Assembly (NCBI RefSeq): GCF_001270065.2
Contig: NZ_LFYT02000035.1
Span: forward strand, 1-36,327
Direction: 5' to 3'
Source of the DNA: Limnohabitans planktonicus II-D5
Lineage (GTDB): Bacteria; Pseudomonadota; Gammaproteobacteria; Burkholderiales; Burkholderiaceae_C
Length of the DNA stretch: 36,327 nt
In this document: positions 23,597-31,428 of the stretch, one piece after another
How the letters are laid out: each line of letters begins with the position of its first letter
How positions within the stretch are numbered: the first letter of the stretch is position 1
Notes under the pieces: generated by a model
Database searches by the model: none
What the model was told of the DNA's origin: nothing
What the model saw: the letters and a program-made list of their open reading frames with translations, nothing else
Made by a program: the position numbers and the translations under genes

Positions 23597-23983
23597 ATGC
23601 GTCACGGACACGGTCTCCGTAAATTGAACCGCACCAGCGAGCACCGCCTCGCTATGTTGCGCAACATGATGAACTCGCTCATCGAGCACGAAGTCATCAA
23701 AACCACATTGCCCAAAGCCAAAGAGTTGCGTCGCGTCATTGAGCCGATGATCACTTTGGCTAAAGAAGACAATTTGTCAAACAAGCGCCTGGCGTTCAAC
23801 CGCCTGCGTGACCGTGACAACGTTGTTAAATTGTTTGCTGATCTGGGTCCACGTTTCGCCAAGCGTCCTGGTGGTTACACACGTATCCTGAAAATGGGTT
23901 ACCGCGTGGGTGACAATGCACCAATGGCCTTGGTTGAATTGGTAGATCGCGCTGATTCTTCTGCTGAAACAGCTGCAGAGTAA
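23597..23983 (+). CDS. rplQ: 50S ribosomal protein L17
   Basis: 128 aa, starting MRHGHGLRKLNRTSEHRLAM, with TLPKAKELRRVIEPMITLAK and the C-terminal PGGYTRILKMGYRVGDNAPMA. It is near the polypeptide exit tunnel. AGAAAGG lies upstream. Last gene of the alpha operon. Confidence 0.98.
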   Translation: MRHGHGLRKLNRTSEHRLAMLRNMMNSLIEHEVIKTTLPKAKELRRVIEPMITLAKEDNLSNKRLAFNRLRDRDNVVKLFADLGPRFAKRPGGYTRILKMGYRVGDNAPMALVELVDRADSSAETAAE

Positions 23984-23985
23984 GG

Positions 23986-23991
23986 TATAAT
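23986..23991 (+). promoter_or_regulatory. Predicted -10 element for tRNA-fMet
   Basis: A perfect TATAAT lies immediately after the rplQ stop and 10 bp before the tRNA. A -35 would fall inside rplQ; only CTGAAA at 23964-23969 (16-bp spacing) is a weak candidate. The tRNA may also be read from the alpha operon. Confidence 0.5.
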
Positions 23992-24001
23992 TCGAAGATA
24001 C

Positions 24002-24078
<77 letters not shown>

Positions 24079-24104
24079 ATTTTCAAATTCATTTGAAAAA
24101 TTAA

Positions 24105-24130
24105 AAAAACCCTCTTCGGAGGGTTTTTTC
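24105..24130. terminator. Rho-independent terminator, probably bidirectional
   Basis: A6, CCCTC (24111-24115), TTCG tetraloop, GAGGG (24120-24124) and T6. The matching A- and T-tracts allow it to work both for the alpha operon/tRNA-fMet and for the converging pncC transcript, which ends at 24150. Confidence 0.92.
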
Positions 24131-24149
24131 TTTTCAGGAACTGTTTGAA

Positions 24150-24662
24150 TCAACTAGGCAGGCGTTTGAATAAGCCTTCTAGGGCGCATTCTGTGGTGGC
24201 GACCCTGATTTGCCAACGGTCTCCAGAAAATTGCCGAAGCTCAGTGTGCACACACCCGTCAATGCACCACGCCAGCCAAACCGAACCGACAGGCTTTTCT
24301 GGGCTTCCGCCGCTTGGTCCGGCAACACCCGTGACAGCAACAGAGACTAAAGCTGTTGAACGGTAAACGGCCCCCAGGGCCATAGCCTTGGCCACAGGCT
24401 CACTCACTGCTCCATGGTGCGCAATCATCTCTTCAGGAACACCGAGCATGTTCGACTTGGAGAGGTTTGAATAAGTCACAAAGCCCCGTTCAAACCAAGC
24501 ACTGGAGCCTGCCAGGTCGGTGCATCTGCTGGCAATCATGCCGCCCGTGCAGCTCTCGGCGGTGGACAGCATCCATCGCAATTGAATGAGTCGCTCTGCC
24601 AAATGTTGGGTGACGAATTGATTCAAAAAGACCTCCAAAGTGCGATGGTCAGAAGTGTGCAA
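24150..24662 (-). CDS. pncC: Nicotinamide-nucleotide amidohydrolase (CinA C-terminal family)
   Basis: 170 aa; deamidates nicotinamide mononucleotide to nicotinate mononucleotide in pyridine-nucleotide recycling. The family motifs TAESCTGGMIAS (about 34-45), GFVTYSN, and VAVTGVAGPSGGSPEKPVGSVW are present. There is no N-terminal CinA nucleotide-binding domain. The start overlaps pgpA by 40 nt; a later Met at residue 31 would cut into the conserved core, so 24662 is kept. Last gene of thiL-pgpA-pncC. Confidence 0.92.
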   Translation of the reverse strand: MHTSDHRTLEVFLNQFVTQHLAERLIQLRWMLSTAESCTGGMIASRCTDLAGSSAWFERGFVTYSNLSKSNMLGVPEEMIAHHGAVSEPVAKAMALGAVYRSTALVSVAVTGVAGPSGGSPEKPVGSVWLAWCIDGCVHTELRQFSGDRWQIRVATTECALEGLFKRLPS

Positions 24663-25153
24663 AAAGCAGCTACAAGATCATCAAAGATGATGCCAAAGCC
24701 ACCTTTCCAACCGAATCCTTTGAAAAGTTGATCTGCCCATGCAACAGGGCCTGGTTTGACTGCATCAAAAAAACGAAACAATGCGAATGCAGCCAGTTGC
24801 CCCAAGAAGCTGCTGGGCATGAGCAAACAAAAAATCAACCACATGGCGACTACTTCATCCCAGACAATGGATCCAGGATCACTGACGCCCATGTGGTGCG
24901 CAGTCACAGTGCATGCCCACCAACCCAGGAGAAGACCGGTAAAGATAAGTATGGCTTGTGCAGGCATGGCCAGATGCTGTTGAATCAGCAGCCATGATGC
25001 CCATCCCCATAAGCTGCCGATCGTCCCAGGTGCTTTGGGTGCAAGACCAGAACCAAAGCCCAAAGCAATCATGTGTGCAGGGTGAGACAGCATGAATGAC
25101 GCTGTGGGCTTGATCAGTGGAAGGTGTTGAAGCTTGTCTTTGGAGAAGTTCAT
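24623..25153 (-). CDS. pgpA: Phosphatidylglycerophosphatase A
   Basis: Membrane enzyme of 176 aa that dephosphorylates phosphatidylglycerophosphate to phosphatidylglycerol. The conserved GFGSGLAPKAPGTIGSL, WDEVVAMW and GFGIIFDDLVAA motifs supply acidic metal-binding residues, with hydrophobic helices between. A TTG at 25159 overlaps the thiL stop (TTGA) and adds two residues; the ATG at 25153 is preferred. Neither has a clear Shine-Dalgarno, consistent with coupling to thiL. Confidence 0.94.
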   Translation of the reverse strand: MNFSKDKLQHLPLIKPTASFMLSHPAHMIALGFGSGLAPKAPGTIGSLWGWASWLLIQQHLAMPAQAILIFTGLLLGWWACTVTAHHMGVSDPGSIVWDEVVAMWLIFCLLMPSSFLGQLAAFALFRFFDAVKPGPVAWADQLFKGFGWKGGFGIIFDDLVAAFCTLLTIALWRSF

Positions 25154-25155
25154 CT

Positions 25156-26115
25156 TCAAGCAAAGTGGTCAAATGATTGAAATGAGGTGGTGATCGGCAA
25201 GCCACCAACACCCAACAAGACCAAACGCTGAGAATCGGTCACCCGTCCAATGCGCGTCACAGGGGTTCCGGAGGATTTGGCTGCAAGTTGTACTTGCGAA
25301 GCGGCCAGGGGTGAAGCGCAGAACACCAATTCATAATCATCACCACCCGACAGAACACAGGTCAGGGCTAAATCATGAGGGCAGGACCAAAGCGTTCCGG
25401 TTTGCATCAGTGGGATCACGGCAGAGGTGTCAATCTCGGCCCCCACTTGGCTGGCTTTGAGAATGTGCCCCAAATCACCCAGCAAGCCATCGCTGATGTC
25501 CGCCATGGCGTTGGCAATGCCGCGAAGGGCTTGCCCCAAAGCAACACGGGGTGTGGGGCACTCCATGCGGCGTCTGGCACTGTCAAACACAGCTTGAGGC
25601 AAGCTCACATTGCCCTGAAATGCTTCCAGTGCCAAGCGTGCATCACCCAAGTGACCGCTGACATAGAGGTCATCGCCCGCCTGCGCGCCCCTGCGTAAAA
25701 TGCTTTGCCCTTGAGGTGTGTCGCCCATGACGGTGATCGCAATGTTCAAAGGGCCTTGTGTCGTGTCACCGCCGATCAGTTCACAGCCATGCAGCTCTGA
25801 CAACTGAAACAAGCCTTCTGAGAAACCAGACAGCCAGGCTTCATCTGCGCGAGGCAAAGACAGTGACAACAAAAAGGCTTGAGGCGTGGCACCGCAAGCA
25901 GCAAGGTCACTCAAATTCACGGCCAGGGATTTGTGACCCAGGAATTTCGGATTGACGGTGGACAGAAAGTGACGACCCTCGACGAGCATGTCGGCAGAGA
26001 AAGCCAGTTGATGCCCGGAGCGGGGCGTCCACACGGCGCAATCATCTCCAATGCCCACATCCGCACGCTGAGCGGGGCGTTTGAAGAAACGTTCAATGAG
26101 GTCAAATTCACCCAT
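25156..26115 (-). CDS. thiL: Thiamine-monophosphate kinase
   Basis: 319 aa; phosphorylates thiamine monophosphate to the active cofactor thiamine diphosphate. The N-terminal DVGIGDDCAVW (about 19-29), the SADMLVEGRHF segment, LIGGDTTQGP and the late LSGGDDYELVF motif are classic for ThiL (PurM-like ATP-binding fold). First gene of thiL-pgpA-pncC; apaG lies 34 bp upstream on the same strand. Confidence 0.96.
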   Translation of the reverse strand: MGEFDLIERFFKRPAQRADVGIGDDCAVWTPRSGHQLAFSADMLVEGRHFLSTVNPKFLGHKSLAVNLSDLAACGATPQAFLLSLSLPRADEAWLSGFSEGLFQLSELHGCELIGGDTTQGPLNIAITVMGDTPQGQSILRRGAQAGDDLYVSGHLGDARLALEAFQGNVSLPQAVFDSARRRMECPTPRVALGQALRGIANAMADISDGLLGDLGHILKASQVGAEIDTSAVIPLMQTGTLWSCPHDLALTCVLSGGDDYELVFCASPLAASQVQLAAKSSGTPVTRIGRVTDSQRLVLLGVGGLPITTSFQSFDHFA

Positions 26116-26149
26116 GGTGCGAGCTTAACTGCAAGGGGTCAATCAATGC

Positions 26150-26542
26150 TCAGTGGAGTGTGCGGCCTGAAAAGCCAGCGGACGAAGACTCCAGAACAAA
26201 GGTTCCAATCGGGGCATCGAATCGGTGCCCATCTTCGGCCACAAAAAAGTAGCTGCCGTGCATGGTGCCGCTGGGAGCGCGCAGTCGGCAGCCGCTGGTG
26301 TACTGGAAGGATTCGCCAGGACGCAGCAAAGGCTGTTGGCCAACCACGCCCAGGCCTTTGACTTCCTCGCTGTGACCGCGCTCGTCCTGAATGACCCAAT
26401 GGCGAGAAATCAACTGCACAGGCACCCGGCCCGTGTTGGTGACCGTGACGGTGTAGGCGAAAGCGAAAACATCCTGAAGAGGATTGCTCTGGTCTGCAAC
26501 ATAGTGGGGCAGTACATCAATTTGAACGGTGTAGGCGGACAT
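26150..26542 (-). CDS. apaG: ApaG protein
   Basis: 130 aa, a single FN3-like domain. The family features are FAYTVTVTNTGRVPVQLISRHWVI, GVVGQQPLLRPGESFQYTSG and GTMHGSYFFV. ApaG has been linked to magnesium/cobalt resistance, but its biochemical role is unclear. Divergent from rpe with only 29 bp between the start codons. Confidence 0.94.
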   Translation of the reverse strand: MSAYTVQIDVLPHYVADQSNPLQDVFAFAYTVTVTNTGRVPVQLISRHWVIQDERGHSEEVKGLGVVGQQPLLRPGESFQYTSGCRLRAPSGTMHGSYFFVAEDGHRFDAPIGTFVLESSSAGFSGRTLH

Positions 26543-26565
26543 GTGCGCATGTTAACTGCGACAAT
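26536..26565 (+). promoter_or_regulatory. Possible rpe promoter giving a leaderless mRNA
   Basis: CGGACA (26536-26541) and GACAAT (26560-26565) are 18 bp apart. A transcript would start about 7 nt downstream, at the A of the rpe ATG. Part of the -35 lies in the apaG start codon region. The match is moderate. Confidence 0.3.
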
Positions 26566-26571
26566 TCAAGG

Positions 26572-27252
26572 ATGACGACGACCTACCGCATTGCCCCTTC
26601 CATCCTCTCGGCTGATTTCGCCCGTTTGGGCGAGGAAGTCAAAAGCGTCATCGACGCTGGTGCCGATTGGATCCACTTTGACGTGATGGACAACCATTAC
26701 GTGCCCAACCTCACCTTCGGCCCCATGATTTGCCAAGCCCTCAAGCCGCATGCCAAAACGGCATCCGGTGTGGCCGTGCCGATCGATGTGCATTTGATGA
26801 TTTCGCCCGTCGATGCATTGGCTGCATCATTTGCCGAGGCTGGTGCCGACCTCATCAGCTTTCATCCCGATGCCAGCGCCCATGTGCACCGCAGCATCCA
26901 GGCCATCAAGGGCAAGGGTGTCAAGGCCGGGCTGGTGTTCAACCCGGCTGAACCCCTGGATGTGCTGGAGTGGACCATCGACGAGATCGACCTGATCCTG
27001 ATCATGAGTGTCAACCCCGGCTTTGGGGGCCAAAGCTTCATCGATTCGGCCTTGCGCAAGGTCGAGCTGGCACGCCAATGGATCGAGCGCAGTGGCCGCG
27101 ACATTCGCCTGGAAGTGGACGGGGGCATCAAGGCCGACAACATCCGCCGCGTGGCCGATGCCGGGGCCGACACCTTTGTGGCCGGCAGTGCCATTTTTGG
27201 CAAACCCAATTACAAAGCCGTGATCGACCAAATGCGTGTGGCTTTGTCCTGA
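26572..27252 (+). CDS. rpe: Ribulose-phosphate 3-epimerase
   Basis: 226 aa; interconverts ribulose-5-phosphate and xylulose-5-phosphate in the pentose phosphate (and, if present, Calvin) pathway. TIM-barrel motifs are intact: IAPSILSADFARLGEEV, the metal/catalytic HFDVMDNHYVPN (H35, D37), HLMI, MSVNPGFGGQSFI and EVDGGI. The AAGG directly abuts the ATG and so cannot serve as a normal ribosome-binding site. gph follows after 16 nt. Confidence 0.97.
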   Translation: MTTTYRIAPSILSADFARLGEEVKSVIDAGADWIHFDVMDNHYVPNLTFGPMICQALKPHAKTASGVAVPIDVHLMISPVDALAASFAEAGADLISFHPDASAHVHRSIQAIKGKGVKAGLVFNPAEPLDVLEWTIDEIDLILIMSVNPGFGGQSFIDSALRKVELARQWIERSGRDIRLEVDGGIKADNIRRVADAGADTFVAGSAIFGKPNYKAVIDQMRVALS

Positions 27253-27268
27253 AGCGAGGTCAGCGCAT

Positions 27269-27991
27269 ATGCAGGAACTGACGCAGATTGACGCGGTCAT
27301 TTTTGACCTGGACGGCACCTTGGTGCACACCTTGGGTGATTTTCAGGTGGCCTTGCACCGCACCATGGTCGATCTGGACTTGCCGCCGGTGTCGGACGCG
27401 CTCATCGAGCAAACCATTGGCAAAGGCTCTGAGCACCTGATACGCACCTTGCTGGCGCATCAAATCAACCGGCCCGAAGTCAAAGGTGTGGGCCAGGCTT
27501 GCCCGGCCCTGTCGGTGGACGCCCTGTTCGGCCGCGCATGGCAGCGTTACCAGCACCACTATCTGGACATCAATGGCCAGTTTGCCGATGTTTACCCTGG
27601 TGCCTTGGATGCGCTGGAGGCTTTGGCCGCGCAGGGCATGCCCATGGCCTGCCTGACCAACAAGCCTTTGGCCTTTGCAAAGGCCTTGCTGAAAGAGAAG
27701 TCACTGACACACTTCTTTGGCCCCGTGTTTGGTGGCGACAGTTTCGAGCGCAAAAAACCCGATCCCCTGCCCTTGCTCAAAACCTGTGAGGCGCTGGGTA
27801 CCAACGCCGCACGCACCTTGATGGTAGGGGATTCCAGCAACGATGCGCAGGCCGCCCACGCTGCGGGATGTCCGGTGGTGCTGGTCACGTACGGCTACAA
27901 CCACGGTCAGCGGGTGCAAGACACGCCTGCGGCTGCCTGGTTGGACACGCTGGCCGACCTGCCAAAGTGCCTGTACACCCTCGACCAATGA
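27269..27991 (+). CDS. gph: Phosphoglycolate phosphatase
   Basis: HAD-superfamily hydrolase of 240 aa that removes phosphate from 2-phosphoglycolate. Motif I is FDLDGTLV (nucleophile D13, D15), motif II is CLTNKP, motif III contains the KKPDP lysine, and motif IV is MVGDSSNDAQAA. The frame is open from 27236, but the ATG at 27269 with GAGG 10 nt upstream fits the family. The rpe-gph-trpE order is common in betaproteobacteria. Confidence 0.94.
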   Translation: MQELTQIDAVIFDLDGTLVHTLGDFQVALHRTMVDLDLPPVSDALIEQTIGKGSEHLIRTLLAHQINRPEVKGVGQACPALSVDALFGRAWQRYQHHYLDINGQFADVYPGALDALEALAAQGMPMACLTNKPLAFAKALLKEKSLTHFFGPVFGGDSFERKKPDPLPLLKTCEALGTNAARTLMVGDSSNDAQAAHAAGCPVVLVTYGYNHGQRVQDTPAAAWLDTLADLPKCLYTLDQ

Positions 27992-28058
27992 TGTGAGGCC
28001 CAGAAGGATGTATATCCTGTGAAAACCAACAGCTTGGCTTTGCTACACTCGACAAATC

Positions 28059-28154
28059 ATGTTCCTCATCCACAGCCACTCCAGCGCAGCCAGTCTGCCG
28101 AGCCATTCCCCTGCGGAAGGCCAGGGAGCCTGGCCCTGGCGTCGGCCAGCCTGA
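28059..28154 (+). CDS. trpL: Putative trp leader peptide (Trp-Pro-Trp)
   Basis: A 31-codon ORF beginning MFLIHSHSSAAS and ending GAWPWRRPA before TGA. Tryptophan codons are at positions 25 and 27, close to the stop and within the alternative stems, as expected for a ribosome-stalling attenuator. There is no clear Shine-Dalgarno. It ends 122 nt before trpE. The attenuator role is inferred from position and codon content. Confidence 0.6.
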   Translation: MFLIHSHSSAASLPSHSPAEGQGAWPWRRPA

Positions 28155-28250
28155 CCCCATCGACTGTGCGGCTTGCCCGCCACCCGCGCCCGGCTTCATG
28201 CGCACCATGACCGGGCACTTGGATGAATGAAAAGCACCTCGCGCGAGGTC

Positions 28251-28274
28251 GCTGAGCGCTGAGGAGGCGCTAGC
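28251..28274 (+). promoter_or_regulatory. Hairpin that presents the trpE ribosome-binding site in its loop
   Basis: AGCGC (28255-28259) pairs with GCGCT (28267-28271), extended by GCT (28251-28253) with AGC (28272-28274) after a bulged G. The loop TGAGGAG holds most of the trpE Shine-Dalgarno, and the last G of GGAGG is paired. This suits translational control. Confidence 0.45.
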
Positions 28275-28276
28275 CT

Positions 28277-29776
28277 GTGATCACCGAACTTGAATTCAAA
28301 AGCCTGGCCAGCCAAGGCTACAACCGCATTCCCCTCATGCTGGAGGCCTTTGCGGACCTGGAAACCCCCCTGTCGCTTTACCTGAAGCTGGCCCACACCA
28401 AGGACAACGGCAAATACAGCTTTTTGCTCGAATCGGTGGTGGGTGGCGAGCGTTTTGGGCGCTACAGTTTCATCGGTTTGCCCGCGCGCGCATTGCTGCG
28501 CGCCAGCGGTTTCGGGGCCGATGCCAAAACCGAAGTGGTGCGGGATGGCGTGGTCATCGAGACCGCGACGGGCAACCCGCTCGATTTCATCGAGCAATAC
28601 CAAAAGCGTTTCAAGGTCGCCTTGCGCCCGGGCCTGCCCCGTTTTTGTGGCGGCCTGGCGGGCTATTTTGGTTACGACGCGGTACGCTACATTGAGAAGA
28701 AACTCGAAAAAACCTGCCCGCCCGACACCTTGGGTACACCCGACATCTTGCTGCTGCAGTGCGAAGAACTGGCCGTGATCGACAACCTGTCGGGCAAGCT
28801 CTACCTCATCGTCTATGCCGACCCGGCCACGCCCGAGGCTTATGTGGGCGCGAAAAAACGCCTGCGTGACCTGAAAGAGCAGCTCAAGTACTCGGTGAGC
28901 GCCCCGGTCGTCAAACCCACCCAGTCGTACCCGGCCGAGCGGGACTTCGCCAAGGCCGATTACATCGCTGCAGTAGAAAAAGCCAAGGAGCTGATCGCGG
29001 GTGGCGACTTCATGCAGGTGCAGGTGGGGCAACGCATCAAGAAACGCTACACCGAAAGCCCGCTGTCCTTGTACCGGGCGCTGCGCTCGCTCAACCCGAG
29101 CCCCTACATGTACTTCTACAACTTCGGCGACTTTCATGTTGTCGGGGCCAGCCCCGAAATTTTGGTGCGCCAGGAGCAAACCGACGAGGGCGCCAAAGTC
29201 ATCATCCGCCCGTTGGCAGGCACACGCCCACGGGGGGCGACGCCCGAAAAGGACAAGGCCGCTGAGTTGGAACTGATCAACGACCCGAAAGAGCGGGCCG
29301 AGCATGTGATGCTGATTGACTTGGCGCGCAACGACATTGGCCGCATCGCTCAAATCGGATCGGTCAAGGTGACCGAGGCCTTTGTGGTCGAGCGCTACAG
29401 CCACGTCATGCACATCGTGAGCAACGTCGAGGGCTTGCTCAACCAAGGTATGAGCAATATGGACGTGCTCAATGCCACCTTCCCGGCGGGCACCCTGACA
29501 GGCGCGCCCAAGGTGCACGCCATGGAGTTGATTGACCAGTTCGAACCCGTCAAGCGCGGCATCTACGGCGGCGCTTGTGGCTACATCAGCTTTGCGGGCG
29601 ACATGGACGTGGCGATTGCGATCCGCACCGCCGTCATCAAGGACCAGACGCTGTATGTGCAAGCGGCAGCGGGCGTGGTAGCCGATTCGGTGCCCGAGAT
29701 GGAGTGGCGCGAAACCGAACACAAGGCGCGTGCCTTGTTGCGGGCCAGCGAGTTGGTGGAAGAAGGCTTGGAGTGA
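28277..29776 (+). CDS. trpE: Anthranilate synthase component I
   Basis: 499 aa; converts chorismate to anthranilate using ammonia supplied by TrpG. The feedback-inhibition motif LLES is at residues 50-53 (KYSFLLESVVGGERFGRYSF). The chorismate-binding domain is intact, with PLAGTRPRGATPEKD, DLARNDIGRI and FPAGTLTGAPKVHAMELID. Starts at GTG 28277 with GAGGAGG 9 nt upstream. trpG starts 2 nt after its stop. Confidence 0.97.
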   Translation: MITELEFKSLASQGYNRIPLMLEAFADLETPLSLYLKLAHTKDNGKYSFLLESVVGGERFGRYSFIGLPARALLRASGFGADAKTEVVRDGVVIETATGNPLDFIEQYQKRFKVALRPGLPRFCGGLAGYFGYDAVRYIEKKLEKTCPPDTLGTPDILLLQCEELAVIDNLSGKLYLIVYADPATPEAYVGAKKRLRDLKEQLKYSVSAPVVKPTQSYPAERDFAKADYIAAVEKAKELIAGGDFMQVQVGQRIKKRYTESPLSLYRALRSLNPSPYMYFYNFGDFHVVGASPEILVRQEQTDEGAKVIIRPLAGTRPRGATPEKDKAAELELINDPKERAEHVMLIDLARNDIGRIAQIGSVKVTEAFVVERYSHVMHIVSNVEGLLNQGMSNMDVLNATFPAGTLTGAPKVHAMELIDQFEPVKRGIYGGACGYISFAGDMDVAIAIRTAVIKDQTLYVQAAAGVVADSVPEMEWRETEHKARALLRASELVEEGLE

Positions 29777-29778
29777 AC

Positions 29779-30360
29779 ATGGTGAAAAAAATCAAACTCC
29801 TGATGGTCGACAACTACGACTCGTTCACCTTCAACATCGTGCAGTACTTTGGCGAGCTTGGGGCCGAGGTCGAGGTCTTTCGCAACGACCAAATCACGCT
29901 CGAAGGCATTGCGGCCCGCCAGCCTGACCGCTTGGTGATTTCGCCCGGCCCTTGCTCGCCAGCCGAGGCGGGCATTTCGGTGGCGGCCATCCAGCACTTT
30001 GCAGGCCAACTGCCCATTTTGGGCGTGTGTCTTGGGCACCAAAGCATTGGCGCGGCCTTTGGCGGCAAGATCGTTCGGGCTCAAGAATTGATGCACGGCA
30101 AGACCAGTGTCATCACCACCACGCAAGAAGGCGTGTTCGCGGGCTTGCCCGAGCAGTTCACCGTCAACCGCTACCACTCCTTGGCCATTGAGCGGGCCAC
30201 TTGCCCGCCCTGCCTGAAAGTCACGGCTTGGACGGATGACGGCGAGATCATGGGCGTGCGGCACACCGAGCTGGACATCGAAGGCGTGCAGTTCCACCCC
30301 GAATCCATCCTGACCGAGCATGGCCACGCCATGCTCAAAAACTTTCTGGAACGACCATGA
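29779..30360 (+). CDS. trpG: Anthranilate synthase component II (glutamine amidotransferase)
   Basis: 193 aa class I glutamine amidotransferase. The catalytic triad is C84 (GVCLGHQSIG), H173 and E175 (VQFHPES). Starts MVKKIKLLMVDNYDSFTFN; the frame is open upstream inside trpE, but homology begins here. It may also serve folate synthesis as PabA. Its stop overlaps the ltaE start (ATGA). Confidence 0.96.
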   Translation: MVKKIKLLMVDNYDSFTFNIVQYFGELGAEVEVFRNDQITLEGIAARQPDRLVISPGPCSPAEAGISVAAIQHFAGQLPILGVCLGHQSIGAAFGGKIVRAQELMHGKTSVITTTQEGVFAGLPEQFTVNRYHSLAIERATCPPCLKVTAWTDDGEIMGVRHTELDIEGVQFHPESILTEHGHAMLKNFLERP

Positions 30361-31424
30361 TCGATTTGCGCAGCGACACCGTGACCCAGCCCACAGCCGC
30401 CATGCGCGACGCCATGCTGGCTGCGCCTTTGGGCGACGATGTGTTTGGTGACGACCCCACGGTCAACGCCTTGCAAGAGCGCATCGCGCAAATCACCGGG
30501 AAAGACGCGGCGCTGTTCATGCCATCGGGCACGCAAAGCAACCTGTGCGCCCTGATGGCGCATTGCGAGCGGGGTGACGAGTACATCGTCGGTCAAAACG
30601 CCCACACCTACCGCTACGAAGGCGGGGGCGCGGCGGTGCTGGGCAGCATACAGCCGCAGCCGTTGGCACAAAACGCTTCGGGTGAAATGGCACTGGCCGA
30701 CATCGCAGCAGCCATCAAACCCATCGATTGCCACTTTGCCCGAACACGCTTGCTGGCGCTGGAAAACACATGGAACGGCCACGTCATGTCGCAAGACTAC
30801 TTGGCAAAAGCCTCTGGTCTGGCCAGACAGCACGGCTTGGCCGTGCATCTGGACGGTGCCCGCCTCTTCAATGCGGCTGTCGCACAAGCCGAAGGTGGGT
30901 CAGTCATGGCCAGCGTGCGCCGCATCGTGGACCACTTCGACAGCGTGTCGGTTTGCTTCAGCAAGGGTCTGGGTGCGCCCGTGGGGTCGGCTTTGTGCGG
31001 CTCGCGTGAACTGATTGCCAAGGCGCTGCGTTGGCGCAAGGTGTTGGGCGGTGGTTTGCGCCAGTCCGGCATTTTGGCGGCAGCGGCTTTGCACGCGCTG
31101 GACCACCATGTCGAGCGCTTGGCCGATGACCATGCGCTGGCGCAGCGGCTGGCCCATGGCCTGCAAGGCGTGCCGGGTTTGAGCGTGCGTTCGGCGCAAA
31201 CCAACATCGTGTTTGTGGATGTGGCCGATGGCCGAGGTCCGGCGCTGCTTGACGATCTGAAGGCCCAAGGCGTTTTGGCCACGGGTTTGATCGGCTTGCG
31301 CTTTGTGACACACCTAGGGGTGGATGCGGCGGGTATCGACCACGCCATCACCTGCATCAGGCGCTTCATGTCAAACGAATCCGCTCAAGCAAGTCCCGCT
31401 TCCACCCGGACAGGCGTTTACTGA
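30357..31424 (+). CDS. ltaE: Low-specificity L-threonine aldolase
   Basis: 355 aa PLP enzyme that cleaves threonine/allo-threonine to glycine and acetaldehyde. It starts MIDLRSDTVTQPTAAMRDAM, with GDDVFGDDPTVNALQ. The PLP site shows HLDGARL (D166) and the Schiff-base lysine K203 in CFSKGLGAPVGS. Embedded between trpG and the LysE-family gene with a 4-nt overlap, it is an unexpected passenger in the trp operon and would link its expression to tryptophan supply. Confidence 0.93.
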   Translation: MIDLRSDTVTQPTAAMRDAMLAAPLGDDVFGDDPTVNALQERIAQITGKDAALFMPSGTQSNLCALMAHCERGDEYIVGQNAHTYRYEGGGAAVLGSIQPQPLAQNASGEMALADIAAAIKPIDCHFARTRLLALENTWNGHVMSQDYLAKASGLARQHGLAVHLDGARLFNAAVAQAEGGSVMASVRRIVDHFDSVSVCFSKGLGAPVGSALCGSRELIAKALRWRKVLGGGLRQSGILAAAALHALDHHVERLADDHALAQRLAHGLQGVPGLSVRSAQTNIVFVDVADGRGPALLDDLKAQGVLATGLIGLRFVTHLGVDAAGIDHAITCIRRFMSNESAQASPASTRTGVY

Positions 31425-31428
31425 AGCC

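Larger units (their letters stand above)
27992..28276 (+). promoter_or_regulatory. trp operon leader region
   Basis: 285 nt between gph and trpE. It holds an inverted repeat AGGAT-GTAT-ATCCT (28005-28018), a weak -10-like TACACT (28044-28049), and the trpL ORF. GGCCAGG (28119-28125) can pair with CCTGGCC (28129-28135), or CTGGCC there with GGCCAG (28144-28149): mutually exclusive stems across the Trp codons. Further on come a GCCCGG/CCGGGC pair near 28200 and a hairpin enclosing the trpE ribosome-binding site. No U-tract terminator is seen. Confidence 0.6.

Noticed and set aside
28196..29722. Minus-strand 508-codon frame opposite trpE
   Set aside because: The plus strand encodes a complete TrpE with all motifs; the antisense frame is a codon-bias shadow.
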